The notes beneath the pieces were generated by a model, which saw nothing but the letters and a program-made list of their open reading frames with translations, did no database searches and was not told where the DNA came from. Shown here piece by piece: positions 23,154 to 38,100 of a stretch of 64,000 nt of DNA. The position numbers and the translations under genes were made by a program. How positions within the stretch are numbered: position 1 is the first letter of the stretch; every line of letters begins with the position of its first letter. This DNA comes from Rhipicephalus microplus (Eukaryota; Arthropoda; Arachnida; Ixodida; Ixodidae): NCBI RefSeq assembly GCF_043290135.1, contig NW_027464588.1, positions 5,199,501 to 5,263,500 of the forward strand, given 5' to 3'.

Positions 23154-26100
23154 CTAAAACACATATTGCAGTGCAAGGTTTAGAAACATGTCACACAAGA
23201 TATTAAGTTTACTCACGTACTGAATCATGAGCTCTTCGGCCACAAAAACATCACAACCGTATGCAGGATTTCCAAAAGTACAACCATAAACTTGTTAGCA
23301 TGTGGAGTATTTTTTATTTTTTATTTCAAAAAACTTCATTATAGCTTTCGATTTTTATCAAACCTCATAATGCAATATCATCGCGGTCTTTTACGTATCG
23401 CTACTTTGGCAGCAACACAAAAGAACATCATGTAACGCCACTGCATTGTCTTCTTGGTAAGGTTTCCCAGTCGCAAAGAAACGTGCGGAATTTACTGAGC
23501 ATAAGCCGGTCGAATGTCATGCTTTTCTGCCTGAAGTACATGTAGGTCTACGTTTTAGGAAGTGACAAGAATCGGCACATAAGTACAACCAGTTGCTTAC
23601 AAGAAAAGGTGATAGTTAAATGTGAATATTTGTATTACCTATGGCAGCACTCACGGCAACGCCAATTGTTAGTGTGGCGAATATAGCGAAAAAAACTAGC
23701 CCACAGGTAAGACTGACGGAAGAGAATGAACGGTTCTTCACGGCTGCATAAAGAAAAAAAAAGAGACCGAACTCTAACTCTTAGGTGCTCGTGCACACAG
23801 GACCACAAGTGCACGTGCAGATATGATCGTATAATTATAGTGGCAATAAGCTCTATCTCAAAGAATCGTGTACAAGCGAAACACGCATCTAAAAAAACTG
23901 TACTTCTAAAATTTGCTTTTTTGGTGTTTACAAATATATACCACATCCGTATTTATATGGGCATAAAATGTAGTAATATAATGTCAGGGGCACTTACTGC
24001 ACAATGAGAATCCAATTAGCCACCTTCTGGGCCCATAATAATTTCCAGCATATTGGCTGAAAACGCACTATGTCATTCGATTTTCGGAGAGAAAGCATTT
24101 TCAATTGACCTATTTGGTGTCTTGGCATTACTGACGGCAAGATATATGCATTTTGCTTTAAAACTGAAATATTGGCATTATTAAACTATTATTTCATTCG
24201 GTAAGAAAGACTGCATTTGCTTAATGATCAGAATAAGCAATTCTAGCATGAATGCATTGGTAAGATTTTGTCTAACTTACGGAGTCGGTGTGACGAGGAA
24301 CGTAGTATTTACTGAAGAAGCTATGCTACTTTGATTCTCAGGGCAGCTGTCAAGTGACACTTCCATTCGGGGAGGTGTTCTTCCACTTTGAATAATTGTA
24401 GTGATGTGGCAAAGTTGGTAGAGAACCATCGAAAGTGTTGCCACACCAGCTCCCTGTGCCATATATATTTTGGTGTTTAAAAAGAATGCTTAAAAGCAGA
24501 TATCCAAAACAAGTCAGCTACTTGGTATAAAACATGTAACTATGGTATCCAGCTAAACGCGTAGCTTGGTTTTATATGTCTTACTATTACGTAACATTGA
24601 AAAAAGTGCATTCTTCAAGTCTTTCATAGTGATATCTCTTATACGAATAGATTCAGCAGGTTGTTTCTGTCACTGTGAAAAATCTTCAAAAACAAAATTT
24701 TGACGCATGCTACCTCGAGTTTGATCATGGAGCCCTCGCTCTGCGTTAGACAGCTTGGCCACATATTATATATCCTCCATATGTTTACCTGTAAAATACT
24801 TAGTGTACCATACTTACCGCTGACAGTGCGAAGGACTCGGACGAGCTTCACAGTGTTCACCCATCAGTAGGCGTGAAGGATGCCACTATGTTCGGTTTTC
24901 GCAGGACAATGAAAAGCGTGCTGTTCACGTACGACGTACTTTGCCCTACTGGTCACTTGTTCTCATTAGCTCCTGACGAGGGGGGAGGAAGAAGGCTTGT
25001 ACTTCAAGTGGTTTCACCTCAAAGTTTGCATTGAAGGTATGGGCCATGTGAGCGCTACTTCAACTTCCTTCGCATCAATGCTTGCATATCCGAAACGAGT
25101 GAGCTCCAAGCTTGAAAATCCATAGCATGAGTAAGTTCCTCGTGCTGAGTACACACTGCCAGCGTGCAGCTGCAACACACGTTAAAAAGAAATGGCAGAT
25201 CTCACGTACAGTGGGAATCGATGATATGTGAAGCATCCATCAGGAAGATTGATATGCCGCTATAAAATTAGCACAACGTTACGAGGCGGAAGTAAATTAT
25301 GCTGTACATTACTTCCATGTTTTGATTATCATGTTCAGACGTTTTATTTGCTTTCGCCATTTATTACGTCACTTTATACCAAAATTGGTATATATCGAAC
25401 TAGCGAGACGGCCACGAGCATGCTATAAGCGAAGCATGTAGTCAAATTTTCCGTGACACAGATGCCATAAGTATCATGTTTGTACGTGTCATTTAACTTC
25501 GTCGTCTATTCATGTCACGTAATATGAAATTTGGTATATGTTGAGATAGCAAAAGTGGCGAACGCGCTATGAGCGTAGCATGGATAGTCATGATTTACAT
25601 GACACCCCTATGGTCATTAACATGCTTGCATGTGTCATTTACATTCGTCGTCCATTCACGTCATGTAATACCAAATTTGATATATGTGGAACTAGTCAGA
25701 CATCGAGCACGCCATCGGCGCAGCATGTAGTCATGTTTTACATGACACACATACCAATATTATCACGTTTGGACGTTTCATTTACCTTTGCCGCCTGTTA
25801 ACTTTCCGCTATACCAAATGTGGTATATCTGAAGCTAGCGAAACGGTGGCGAGCGCATCATGAAGGACCCAATACACTCCAACGTAACGTTGCTGCGCGC
25901 GCAGGCTGGGCGCAGCGACGCCACACTAGCAAAAACTGAGCACTCTATAGTATGACGCCAGGCGCTATCTGCACGATCAGCGTCCATCAGCGCGTCCCGG
26001 TGGCAACTGGCACGAAACGCAACATGCTGAATTTCGCGCCGACGGCGTTTCCCAGACAGCACCACGTCTGCCTCTGTTCGTGACGAAGGGACGCCAGGCG

Positions 26101-29100
26101 CGCTCAAGCGTGCATGCATCAAAGCAACGCAGCGCGGCGCTCGCTTGTGAATATATGGCAGGCAGATCGGTGCCTCGCGTGGCATCGCCGGCGTGACCCG
26201 AAGAAACGAACGCCGGCGCGCACACGTGCATGGTCATGTTGAAGTGCATAGGCGCCTTGAGTGTGGCAAGTAGTCATGTTTTGCATGACTCGCATCTCAT
26301 GATTATCATATTTGCACACGTCTATGTACATACCTTCGTCATTCATTCACGTGGCATACTACCAAATTTGGCATATGTCAAGCTAGCAAAACGGCCGCCA
26401 GCGCATCATGAGTGTGGCGTGTAGTGGTACTGTTACATGGCACGCATGTCATGATTATCATATTTGCACCAGTAATATACCTTCGACATCCATTCACGTC
26501 CCGTTATATCAAATCTGGTGTATGTGAAGTAATGAAACCACCGTGAGCGCATCACGGGCGTGGCATGTAGTCATGTTGTTACATGACACGCAGTTCATAA
26601 TGATCATGTTTGCGCCGGCCACATACCTTCGTCATCCATTCACGTCCCGTAATACCAAATTTGGCATATAAGACGCTAGCAAAACAGACGTGAGCGCATC
26701 GTGAGTATCGTATGTAGTCATGTAGTTACAGGACACGCATATGATGATTTTATTGTTAGGGTCTGTCACTTGTGTTCGCCTTGCAGTCAGGTCATACCTT
26801 ATCAGTTTTACAACATGTCGTGTGAACTAAACCACCGATTGATTGATATGTGGGGTTTAACGTCCCAAAACCACTATATGATTATGAGAGACGCCGTAGT
26901 GGAGGACTCCGGAAATTTAGACCACCTGGGGTTCTTTAACGTGCACCCAAATCTGAGCACACGGGCCTACAACATTTCCGCCTCCATCGGAAATGCAGCC
27001 GCCGCAGCCGGGATGCGAACCCGCGGCCTACGGGTCAGCAGCCGAGTACCTTAGCCACTAGACCACCGCGGCGGGGCAGCTAACGGAGCTATGGTATAAT
27101 ACCGAAAGCTTCCTGCATCTGCTTTCTTTGCCATTTTGGAGTGCGTGTTTCTAGGTCATGGCTGAGAACGAAAAACACTAATAAGGAATAGTCAAGATGC
27201 TCCTCTTATGGAAGCGAATGCTTCTTTGTTCTGCTGCAGTGATTTTGGATGACAAGCACGGATGGTATCTGTTCAACCAGAATATCGTGCAGTCGAGATG
27301 TTCAGTGGCTTCACCGCAGCGTTCTTGAGCACGCCAAACGCACAGGCATCTTAGGTACTGTAAGGCGGAATGAGGGCAATGGACAGTTATAGTATACCAG
27401 GCTTACCGGGATACTGGGCGTACCGCGATAGCGAGATTGAAGTTCGCGTGCGTAAGTACGTATGTTACCCGTACCGATTACCGTATGCGTGCTATTTTTC
27501 AGATCTAACGGCACCGTGGCAGCGCAGGTATACGTAGTGTACGTACAACGTGGCGGCGCTCTCGGACGCCTGCTTTGAAGTAATTTTGGCGTATTTGTTG
27601 AAAGATTCACTTTGTTCGCAGCAAAGAACTGTTTGAAATGGCTTTGCTTGTCTTCAGTAAGCTTTGATGAACGAGCATTACGGATAAGTTTGCGTAGCTT
27701 TTGAGATAGCTTGCCATTTCGAACGCGTCTAGGCCTAACTACAAGATCAGTGTAAAGAAATCAGCAACACAAATGTTTTCGCGTTTGGTTCATGGTTATT
27801 CACTATTATTGGTTCTAAAATGAACTTGTAACAGTGCTTCGCGTGGTGGCAAAGGCAAACATTCTCGTTTTCTTGTTGTTTTTGCTGTTTTTTAATTTAC
27901 TCACCACCCAAGAGGTGGTGCCACCTTCCCAGCTGGACACGCAAATCACGTAAACGCTATCCTGCCTAACTATAAGATGATGTCTACAGCTAACGTTTGC
28001 TGCAAGGTAATGCTATTCCCTTAACCTCCGTTATCGCGCTAGCGGTAAACTATAGGAGGAGGAAATTTTAAGTGGAAGGACAGGGTGGTTAGCCAGTATT
28101 TTTCTAGTGTCTCAAGGTCTCAAGGGTGTGTTATTCTAGCTCATCGTAGCTAGAATATTAAGTCAAATAATAAAGCCAGTGTGAAATCACCATTCTTTTT
28201 CTCAACATGAGCTCAATGGCGGTGCCTCATCGTAGTTGTTTTGGCTGATGAATGGAGACAACCACCCAACCACAATACATACCTTCGAATGAACAAATGG
28301 GCATAATACAGCCAGAAGACATAATCCCACAAATGGTGCTGTGATGCCGTTGTAAACCATCAGGAAGGCCTGAAACAAGAGCGAGACATTTAGGCTCAAT
28401 ATAAAAAAAGTGATGTTAACACCAGTGAGATGTTGTTTGCCAATATAAACTAGGCAATTGAAATATGTGAAATATAAAATACGCGAAATTTCAGCAGAGC
28501 CAATCATATTCCTTTATTGTATCAACTGCGTTGTAACTTGCTGCTACCCATTATACCCTGCAGGTGTGTTCTTGTACCAAGCAAGAGTGACCTACTGTGA
28601 CTGTATGTGCTCTGTATTGTATGTATGTGCTCTGTCTTTCCCTATCTTTTCAGCCCACCTTTCAGTTTCCCCCATCCTGTTCCAGTGTGAAAAGTAACAA
28701 ACAGGTCGTCCTGAACTAGTAAACCTCCCTGCTTTTTGTTCTGCACTGCTCTCTTCTTTTCGCTCATGTAATGATGTTTATTCTACCTCACAACCTCTTC
28801 TACTTTCCTCATAATTCTACTGTATGCTCTTAAGCGTACGTGACAAAATTGCACAACTAAACTCCCACAGGCATGCAGCTAAGAAAAAAAATTTCGAATA
28901 GTTTTAGGTATGTTCAGAAGTATGATTATATAGTTTCATAATAATAACAATAGGATGTCTTTCTTAAGAAGACCGCTTTTAGAAAATACGTTTTGTAGTC
29001 TTCTTTATATGTAAAGATATCCATACACTTACCCTCGTCAGAGAACCCATGCTTGCGCACAGCGTGCTATAGAGTGTCATTACTATGCCCAAACCTAAAG

Positions 29101-32100
29101 CTTAGACAAGGTAAAACAGTCCGCATCTTCGTCAATTTCAAGTAAACATAGTAGTACTAAAGTTTACATACTGGCATTTTACTGTGATTTTCTTTTATTC
29201 AAACTGAATATATATCGCTAAAAGTTCCTCTCAAATATTAAATACATCATTTTTTATTGAACAACCACTTCGAATTGCGTTACGACTAGTTGTAATTTTA
29301 GTATTTTGCATGTTTAGAATACTGAAAACCCAACGGTTGCATTTTCTGAATGTATTTATTTTCAAAGTGCTAGTTCTGTTATTTGAAACGGACGAAGCAC
29401 GAATGGGATAGCGAAGTGACATTTTTTTTGTCGCGTAGTCGTTTAAAGTTTCCTCTTGTATATAAAAGTTCTTAATAATTGTTCGTATTTTAATGCTTGC
29501 CGCTGGTCCCCTTATTTTAGAAAGCGTTTTGCTTCTTTGAACACTTCACGTGAAAGTATTGAGTGAAAAAAAAAGATTTTTGATAAAAATCACAGAACAT
29601 ATACAGGGGTACTTGGGCTGCTGTAGTGAACAGAGAAGCGAGCTTGGAAAAAAAGTTGCTCATTAGAAGAGCACGATACGAATAAATGGATATATATCTA
29701 GCAAAATCTCTATGGGACATATTTGAAATGTAGAGGTGGTCATGTTGAGAGACTGGTGTTGAGAGACGTGCAATAATGAAGCCACATGATCTCAAAAAAT
29801 ACAATAGATCACGGTGCATTAACAAAGGCATACACCTTAAAATACCTTCTAAAGAACCCGAAATCTATATTTGATGTTTTCTGACCTTTTTCATCGAGTA
29901 TGTTGTTTTAAGAAGCACCTATGCCAGCAGAACGAGTCCTTTTTTTCTTTATCATCAAAAATTTATCATCGAAATGCATTTACAAGTGTGACACTATTTT
30001 ATGGCACAGGCTAGTAAAATAGGGGAATGTATAGCACAGTTAAAATAAAGATTCTAGGACTGTATCTCAGCTGCGTGCTGAATGCTCACTGTGTCGTATT
30101 TGAAGTATGGTATACCACAATGTTCGTGCACCTACTTGCACAAATAAAGGACGCTGTGCTGTCTTGCTCTCAATATTATACTGCATGCAGTGAAACTGGT
30201 GACTGGAATTGTTTAGCGTACCTGTTCCACGCGTAATCCAAAGCACATGATTCTCAGCACTTTTGTAATGACGGGAAATGATGTTGACGTACAGAATAGC
30301 AGCTTGAGAGTTGATTGTTGATGATACGGTACTGCAGGTGGAGTGAGCAGACAGAAAGAAAAATGCAAAAAAACACAGTATTAGTCAAGTGGAAATGGTT
30401 ATTACATTCACCATTATTAAACATTAAATTGCTCACAGGTGTAACGTGCACCGAAAACTAATATGTCTAACATGACGGAAATGAGTTTCATGAATGAAAA
30501 ACGAAATCCTGCTTGAGCATACGACTACTGATTCCCAGATTTAAAACAGGAACAACGATACAAATACTATACGAGAAAAGAAATTCGAGTATTTGGGACG
30601 AGTATATTACCCTATGGTAATTGAGGTATGCATGTGGGAGGTCCCCAGTAGCAACTGACCATGGTGGCGGTCAGATCTGCGAAGCAGCAGAGGTTGCTAA
30701 GAATGTTTGGATCCGGACAGGCCGCCATTGGAACCTAAACATGGCAACGTTTAATGCTAGAACCTTATCCAGTGGGGAAAGTCTAGCTGTACTGCTCGAG
30801 GAGTTAGAGGGTGTGATATAATAGGGCTCAGTGAGGTTAGGAGGACAGATGAGGCCTATACGGTGCTTCAAAATGGGCACGTTCTTTGCTATCGGGGCTT
30901 GGCTGACAGAAGATAACTGGGAGTGGAGTTCCTAATTCACAAAAACATAGCTGGCAACATAGAGGATTACTATAGCATCAATGAAAAGGTGGTAGGTATC
31001 ACAATTAAACTCAATAAAAGATACAAGATGGAGGTTATACAGGCTTACGCGCCTACATCCAGCCATGATGAGCTTCAGTTGAAAGCTTCTATAAAGACGT
31101 GGAATCGGCAATGAGTAAGGTAAAAACACAGTATACTATACTGATTGAAGACTTTAATGCAAAGGTAGGGAATAGGCAGGCTGGAGACCAGGCAGTAGGA
31201 GATTATGGCATTGGTAATAGAAATGCCAGTAGAGAGCTACTAGTAGAATTTGTAGAACGCAATAATTTACGGATTTTAAATACCTCCTACCGAAAATGAG
31301 GAAACCATAAGTGGACTTGGAGGAGCCCTAATGGCGGAAATAAGAACGAAATAGACTTTATAATGAGTGCACATCCAGGCATCGTGCAGGATGCGGAAGT
31401 GGTTGGCAGAGTACGATCTAGTGACCATAGAATGGTATGGTCTCGAATTCGCCTAGACTTGAAGAAGGAACGCCAGAAACTGATAGGCAAGAAGCCAATC
31501 AATGAGCTAGCACTGAGAGGGAAAAAACAGGAATTCAGAGTCTCGCTTCAGAGCAGATACTCGGCTCTTATTGAGGAAACCAACCTTAGCGCAGATACAA
31601 TGAGTGATAATTTGACGAGTATCATTGCGGGGTTTGCAGTGGAAGTTGGAGGTCGGGTAGTTAGACAGGACACTGGCAAGCTTTCCCAGGACACGAAGAA
31701 TCTCATTAAGAAGCGTTAAAGCATGAAAGTCTTAAGTACAATGGACAAAATAGAACTGTCAGAGCTTTCGAAGTTGATTCATAAGCGTAAGGTCTCCGAT
31801 GTAAAAAGGTATAACATGGACACAATTGAACAGGCTCTGCAAAATGGAGGAAGCGTTAAAGCAGTGAAGAGGAAACTTCGGCTAGAGAAAAATAGTATGC
31901 ATGCACTCAGGGACAAAGAAGGCAAAATAACGACCAATAGAGATAGGATAGTTAAAATAGCGGAGGAGTTTTACAGAGATCTGTACAGCAAGCGGGACAA
32001 CCACGATCTTAATACTATAGACCTAGCTGTATCCCAGAAGACGCCCCACCAGTAATGATAGAAGGTGTCAGAAAAGCCTTGGAGAGCATGCAAAGAGGCA

Positions 32101-35100
32101 AAGCTGCTGGTGAAAAGCAGGTAACATCAGATCTGCTGAAAGATGGAGGATAGATTGTGTTAAAAAAACTAGTGACTCTGTTTACGAGGTGCGACCTGAC
32201 GGGAAGAGTACCATAGTCTTGGAAGAACGCTAACATCATTTTAATACATAAGAAAGGAGATGACAAGGATTTAAAGAATTACAGGCCGATCTGCTTGCTC
32301 TCTGCAGTATACAAGCTATTTACAAAGGTGATTCCTAACAGAGTAAAGAAAATATTAGAATTCAATCAACCAAAGGAACAAGCAGGATTTCGAAAAGGCT
32401 ACTCAACAATCGACCACACTCATACTATCAATCAGATAATATAGAAATGCTCAGATTATAGCCAACCACTAGACATAGCCTTCATAGATTACGAGAAGGC
32501 ATTTGATTCAGTAGAAATATCAGCCGTCATGCAGACACTGCGGAATCAGGGCGTCGATGAAGTATATATAAACATCCTGGAAGAAATCTAGAGGTGATCA
32601 GCTGCAACCATAGTGATTCATAAAGAAAGCAGCAGAATACCAATCATGAAGGGTGTAAGGCAGGGGGACACAATCTCCCCAATGCTATTTACCGTGTGCT
32701 TACAGGAGGTTTTCAGAAGCCTAGAGTGGGAACAGTTAGGAATGAGAGTTAATGAAGAGTACCTTAGTAACCTGTGCTTTGCCGATGACATTGCATTGCT
32801 GAGTAACTAAGGGGACAAATTGCAACTCACTATTACAGAGTTTGACAAGGAGAGCAGAAAGCTGGGTTTTAAAATCAATCTGCAGGAAACGAAAGTAATG
32901 TACAACGACCTCGGAAGTGAGCAGCACTTCAAGATAGGTAATAGTGCACTTCAAGTTGTAAAAGACTATGTCTACTGAGGGCAGATAATAACTGCGGAGC
33001 TGAACCACGAGATTGAAGTAACTACAAAAATAAGAATGGGGCGGACCACATTTGGCAAGCACTCTCAAATTATGACAGGTAGATTTCCACTATTCCTCAA
33101 GAGGAAGGTATACAACAGCTGTATATTGCCGGTACTTAGCTACGGAGCAGAAGCATGGAGACTTACAAAGAGGGTTCAGCTTAAATTGAGGATGACGCAG
33201 CGAGCGATGGAAAGAAAAATGGTAGATATAGCCTCAAGAGACAAGACGAGAGCAGAGTGGATTAGGCAACAAACGAGTGTTAAGGATATAATAGTTGAAA
33301 TCAAGAAAAAAAATGGACATGGGCCGCGCATGTAGCGTGTGGACAGGACAACTGCTGGTCATTAAGGGTAACTAACTGGGTTCCCTGAGAAGGCAAGAGA
33401 GTTAGGGGGAGACAGAAGGTTAGGTGGGCAGATGAGATTAAGAAGTTTGCGGGTATAAATTGGAAGCAGCAAGCACAGGACCGAGTTAACTGGTGGAACA
33501 TGGGAGAGGCCTTTGTCCTGCTTGCTGTAATATGGGCCAATTCTAGCCAGATATAAAACGGTACGTTGACATTAAGTACGACAGCTTGAAGAGGATGCTT
33601 GAGGAAGCTCATACGAGTGTGATCTGTAAAGCATTGCAGACATCTTTTTTTATTCAGTATTAGCCTAACGCTTCTTGCATTTTACGAAGATTAAGAAGAA
33701 GTTTTAAAAGGCATTGTAAAAGAAGTCCTAAATGCACTATCTTTCCTCTAAGTACATTGTAGTATGGGCGCAACAGATTATGACGAGATGCGTAGAAGTG
33801 AGTTGGAAACATTTGAGAACCACAAAAAAGATATCGTGCAGTGGTATTTCTATAAGTATATTTCATTTATTTGGTATAAGTCTCTCTTGTTTTTCACTGA
33901 ATGCGTGTTGTCCCCGCCACTGTGGTTAAGTGGCTGAGGTACTCGGCTGGCGACCCGCAGGTCGCGGGATAGAATCTCGGCTGTGGCGGCTGCAGTTTTG
34001 ATGGAGGCGAAATTCCGTAGGCTCATGTGCTCAGATTTGAGTGCACAATAAGGAACCCCAGGTGGTCGAAATTTCCGCAGCCCTCCAGTACGGCGTCTTT
34101 CATGATCAAATGGTGGTTTTGGAACGTTTATTCTAACATATCAATCAACTGCGTGTTTTAGGGTAAACCACTTGTAATCAGGTAACTGCTTTCCTATGAA
34201 TAAGCAGCTGTTGAGGCCAGTGGCTTTTACATTTTGATTTGATTAGTTTTGCAGAAGTGTCATGTTTGGTTCTAAAACAGCTAGCTCAAGCAACAAGAAA
34301 CATCTTCGTTACCCCCAGAAGATGTGCCTCGTAATGAAATCATGTTGGGTACTTAAAACACTACAATTGCATAGCGCTTATTTGCCCTACCAAGAAAAGT
34401 GCTGATTTTCGTCTGATTCATTGCAAGCTTTATTATTTGAAATCTTCAGTTTATCAAGAAACATATATGTTGAATGAGATTGGCTGTGTTCATGCTACCG
34501 GAAAAGGGAATGAATTACATTCTGGCTACTCTTTAAGAACGGACTTTTTATTTCAATGAAATGATTTGCGGAACTCCTCATGTATGTATGTATGTATGTA
34601 TGTATGTATGTATGTATGTATGTATGTATGTATGTATGTATGTATGTATGTATGTATGTATGTATGTATGTATGTATGTATGTATGTATGTATGTATGTA
34701 TGTATGTATGTAGTATGTATGTATGTATGTATGTATGTATGTATGTATGTATGTATGTATGTATGTATGTATGTGTACCTTCTCGCCATTGGCTAAAATC
34801 CCGGAGTTTGCTGATTGCCTTGTCATCTATTGACAGTAACATGAACAATAAATACTCGCGACAACGCCAGTGCACGCAGGAATGGCAATATTGTGTTTCA
34901 TGATTGCGCTCTGAGACTGTGCTACAATCTCCGAGGTTCCACGAAATCAGCTGTGGACATTGTCAGGATTTTGAACACAATGTCAAAAGTTGAAAGATTG
35001 GAGAACAGTGTTAGTGTAGACGTGCCAAATTTAACAGCTTCTTATGAATCCCTTTTGATGCAAATTTTGTAAAACAGCGTACCATGCACTTAATGCAATA

Positions 35101-38100
35101 TTACAGGGTCGCGATTTCCCGGGCAGCTCAAAGCAAACAAGAATAAGTGAAATGAAAAGGAGGACCGAATGAACTCAGGTGGTGTCTGCATACTAAAGAG
35201 GATGTATGAATTCCCAGGAAGCGTGAATGAAATAACACTAGCAATAGAGGGCATGTTTCTGCGAATGAACGGCATGTATTATATGTGGTACCTCGTTGCG
35301 GCACTCAAGATACCCACCAGAAATAGGCCAGAAAATTCAGGCACTTCCATTAAGAAGGTGTTGATATAATATGGAACAATCTGCATGTAACAAGAAAGGC
35401 GATAAAAAGTTTTTATTGTGTGCTTCGTAAAAAACACCCAATATGCGTAAATATCTTGATTCCTAATATTGTGGTAATGTTGGACATTTATCGTGCCAAA
35501 TGCTAGTACAGCTACCGTCATTTTGGAAGAACAAGCAATTAGAATAAGCGGAAACAACATTGTGTGTTAGATCAGTGGCTGACATATCTGTGTAGGTGTG
35601 GCAAATAAAAAAAAAAACGTCGGTTAACTTCTTGTAGTGCTTCAATATTCAGCAGCAAAGAAGTCATGTAGCCTTGAATATAATGTAGTAATGCTTGTTT
35701 CTAGAAAACAATTGAAGACTTTCCAGCCTGTAATTATTATAGAAAAGCCGCCTGAAAAGACAGGCTCAGGGCAGGAACAGTGCGCAGATAAATTTCCCCT
35801 ATACGCACATGCGAGTATCCTTTTCTTCATTGTCGATTTCGCAGATGTGTGATTGAGTGACTAAGCTTCAAGGTAAAAAACATCATCCTATATAGATAAA
35901 TATTGGAGATACATTACGTGGCTTTATATATACGTTCCGGCGAACTTCAAGAAGAGCTACTGAATCAATACACGAACCCTTGTCTAAGTACCTGAGTGTG
36001 CATTTATTGAGGTGTGATTGACTGATAAAATGACTTTCTTGATTTTTCTGTGGGAAAACCAGAGCTTAATAAATTTACAAAAAAACTAACAACACTTGGG
36101 CTGACACTTTGTACTCCTTTTCGCGACTCTAATAGCTGATTTTATAGGTAGCGTTAGCTACATTCGCCGAGAAAAAGCAGTTTCACGCGCACGTACAGTC
36201 GTGGCCATGTCTGTGTAGAGCTCGCGAGGAGCCGGTTTTCACTCTGTGGGGCGAAACCTCGAGACAGTTTTGGGCTCTGGTGTGGCCAGCCTGACAGTTA
36301 GGCCGCACATGCCCTCTGATACAGATATTCAGATTTCGAAACTGCCTCGAGGTTTCGCTCTGTAGAGCGAAAACAGACTCCTCACGTGCTCTACACAGGT
36401 GTGGCCGTGGCTGTACAAGAGCCGTGCTGCGCTTGTGCGAGTAGCGATGACTGCGCACCTCTCAGCGGTCTGCGCATTACACAGGAGTGGCGTCATAGCC
36501 TCGGCTGTCTGATTGTATCTTGCAATGTAGCTTATGCACGTCGAACTACGCTCCTCCTTTTCGTCGCGCCTGCAGCAGCGCTGCGTACATGTAAGGGGGC
36601 GTTCGTCAGTATAGTACGGTATTAGAGCAAGAATGCTATGCAGTTTGGTCCGAGCTTGTCGGGCAGACAAGTTTGCATGGCTCCACGGCAGCCATGGCGT
36701 GAAAACCGTGTGGAGCGCCTCACAGCAGCGCTGATGAAAAATCGGCGGCCTATCTGCGTCGCTGGCAAAGGCCGTTGAAAGACGAGTTTACAGACTCGAG
36801 AAAGGGAATAAAACGTTTATTTAACGGTTATGCAGGAGAAAATTGGCGAGTAAGTGCTGTTTGAGCTATGAACGCCATTTGGAAGTAATTTGAAGAAACC
36901 AAATTTTTTTAGAACGCAAAGTCACAGGTAAATCGCACTGCCATGAAGTTTTAGTTAAGCGTAGTAACCATCTGCTTTTTTTTCAGTCATAGCGTTGCAT
37001 TACTAGCACAGCGTAATCAACAGTGCGTTCTTTATAATGATGTATGTATGCATTGTAGAAGCAAAGTAACACTACCTATTTACCTCGTACTGTAGTTGCG
37101 CCAAAATATGCACAATATTCGATTTTTGACTGACATAATGATCATAATGATGTCGATTTTCGACTGACATAATGATGTGCCATAATGATCAACGTCATAA
37201 CTGGATGAAGATGACTGATCGCTTAGAAAAGGGTTAAATTTTCGCCGTTCTACTGAAGCAGGTAAAAGAAGCAGGAAGACGGTTCGTAAGTTCGGCGCTG
37301 AATTATTCCAAGAACTGTCGTTTTATAAATTGATTGCAACACGCGGCGATAAAAGCGCATGTTGCGCGTTTTGGGTAGTTATCGAAGAAACACCGCATGC
37401 ATGCATGCGCGTCTGTGCCACGACTCAGTCAACATTTCAGCAGTGCACGGCCTTCTGCTTGATTTTCAAGCTATCTTTTTGCGAAGTGAACATCACGCCT
37501 CCCACAGGCATGTTCATGGCCGTTTGCCTTCTTTCGAGCAGGTTGTTTCATTCCACCTGCAGCATATAAATTTACTCTCTCGAAGGCAGCAAGGGTGCAA
37601 ACGTTTGCATCTATCAAATGTTCCAGATCGTGCTAATGACAAGTTTTCATTAGGGTAGTCTGCGTCATGGCGGCGGGAACGAAGGAGCATGGCCGGGACA
37701 CGGAGCAAAGGGCGGAACGTCTGGCAAAGCGGCGTCATCAGGAGGACGATTGACTGAATAAATGGTGAAACTTAGCGAAAGCAGGAGTGTGACTCGGACC
37801 TTCGCGACGGACTTCGTATACAATCCATTTGTGTATGTGTGCAATGTGAGTGACAGACTGTGGCACATGAAAGACTTGACACTAGTAATTAGTTCCACGT
37901 TTATAACGTCTAGCGTAACGGAGCCGCCTCAGCTCACGCTACGTATATCCTGGCGTAGCCAAAGCTAAGCCACTGCTAGATTTTTTATTTATGATAAAGT
38001 TTTGCTGGCACCATCAAGTCTATTGAATCCCATTTTGTTAGGCTTACGTGACTGATGTTTGTCGAGCACTTCCGAACGTTGTCTTCCTTTACGTAATACC

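Noticed and set aside
25190..26834. CRISPR-like array of repeats and spacers
   Set aside because: The whole 146-bp unit is repeated, without unique spacers; the genome is eukaryotic; the structure is satellite-like.
34495..34903. Long Tyr/His/Thr/Ile and Met/Tyr/Val/Cys open frames
   Set aside because: Artefacts of the (TATG)n microsatellite, which has no stops in several frames.
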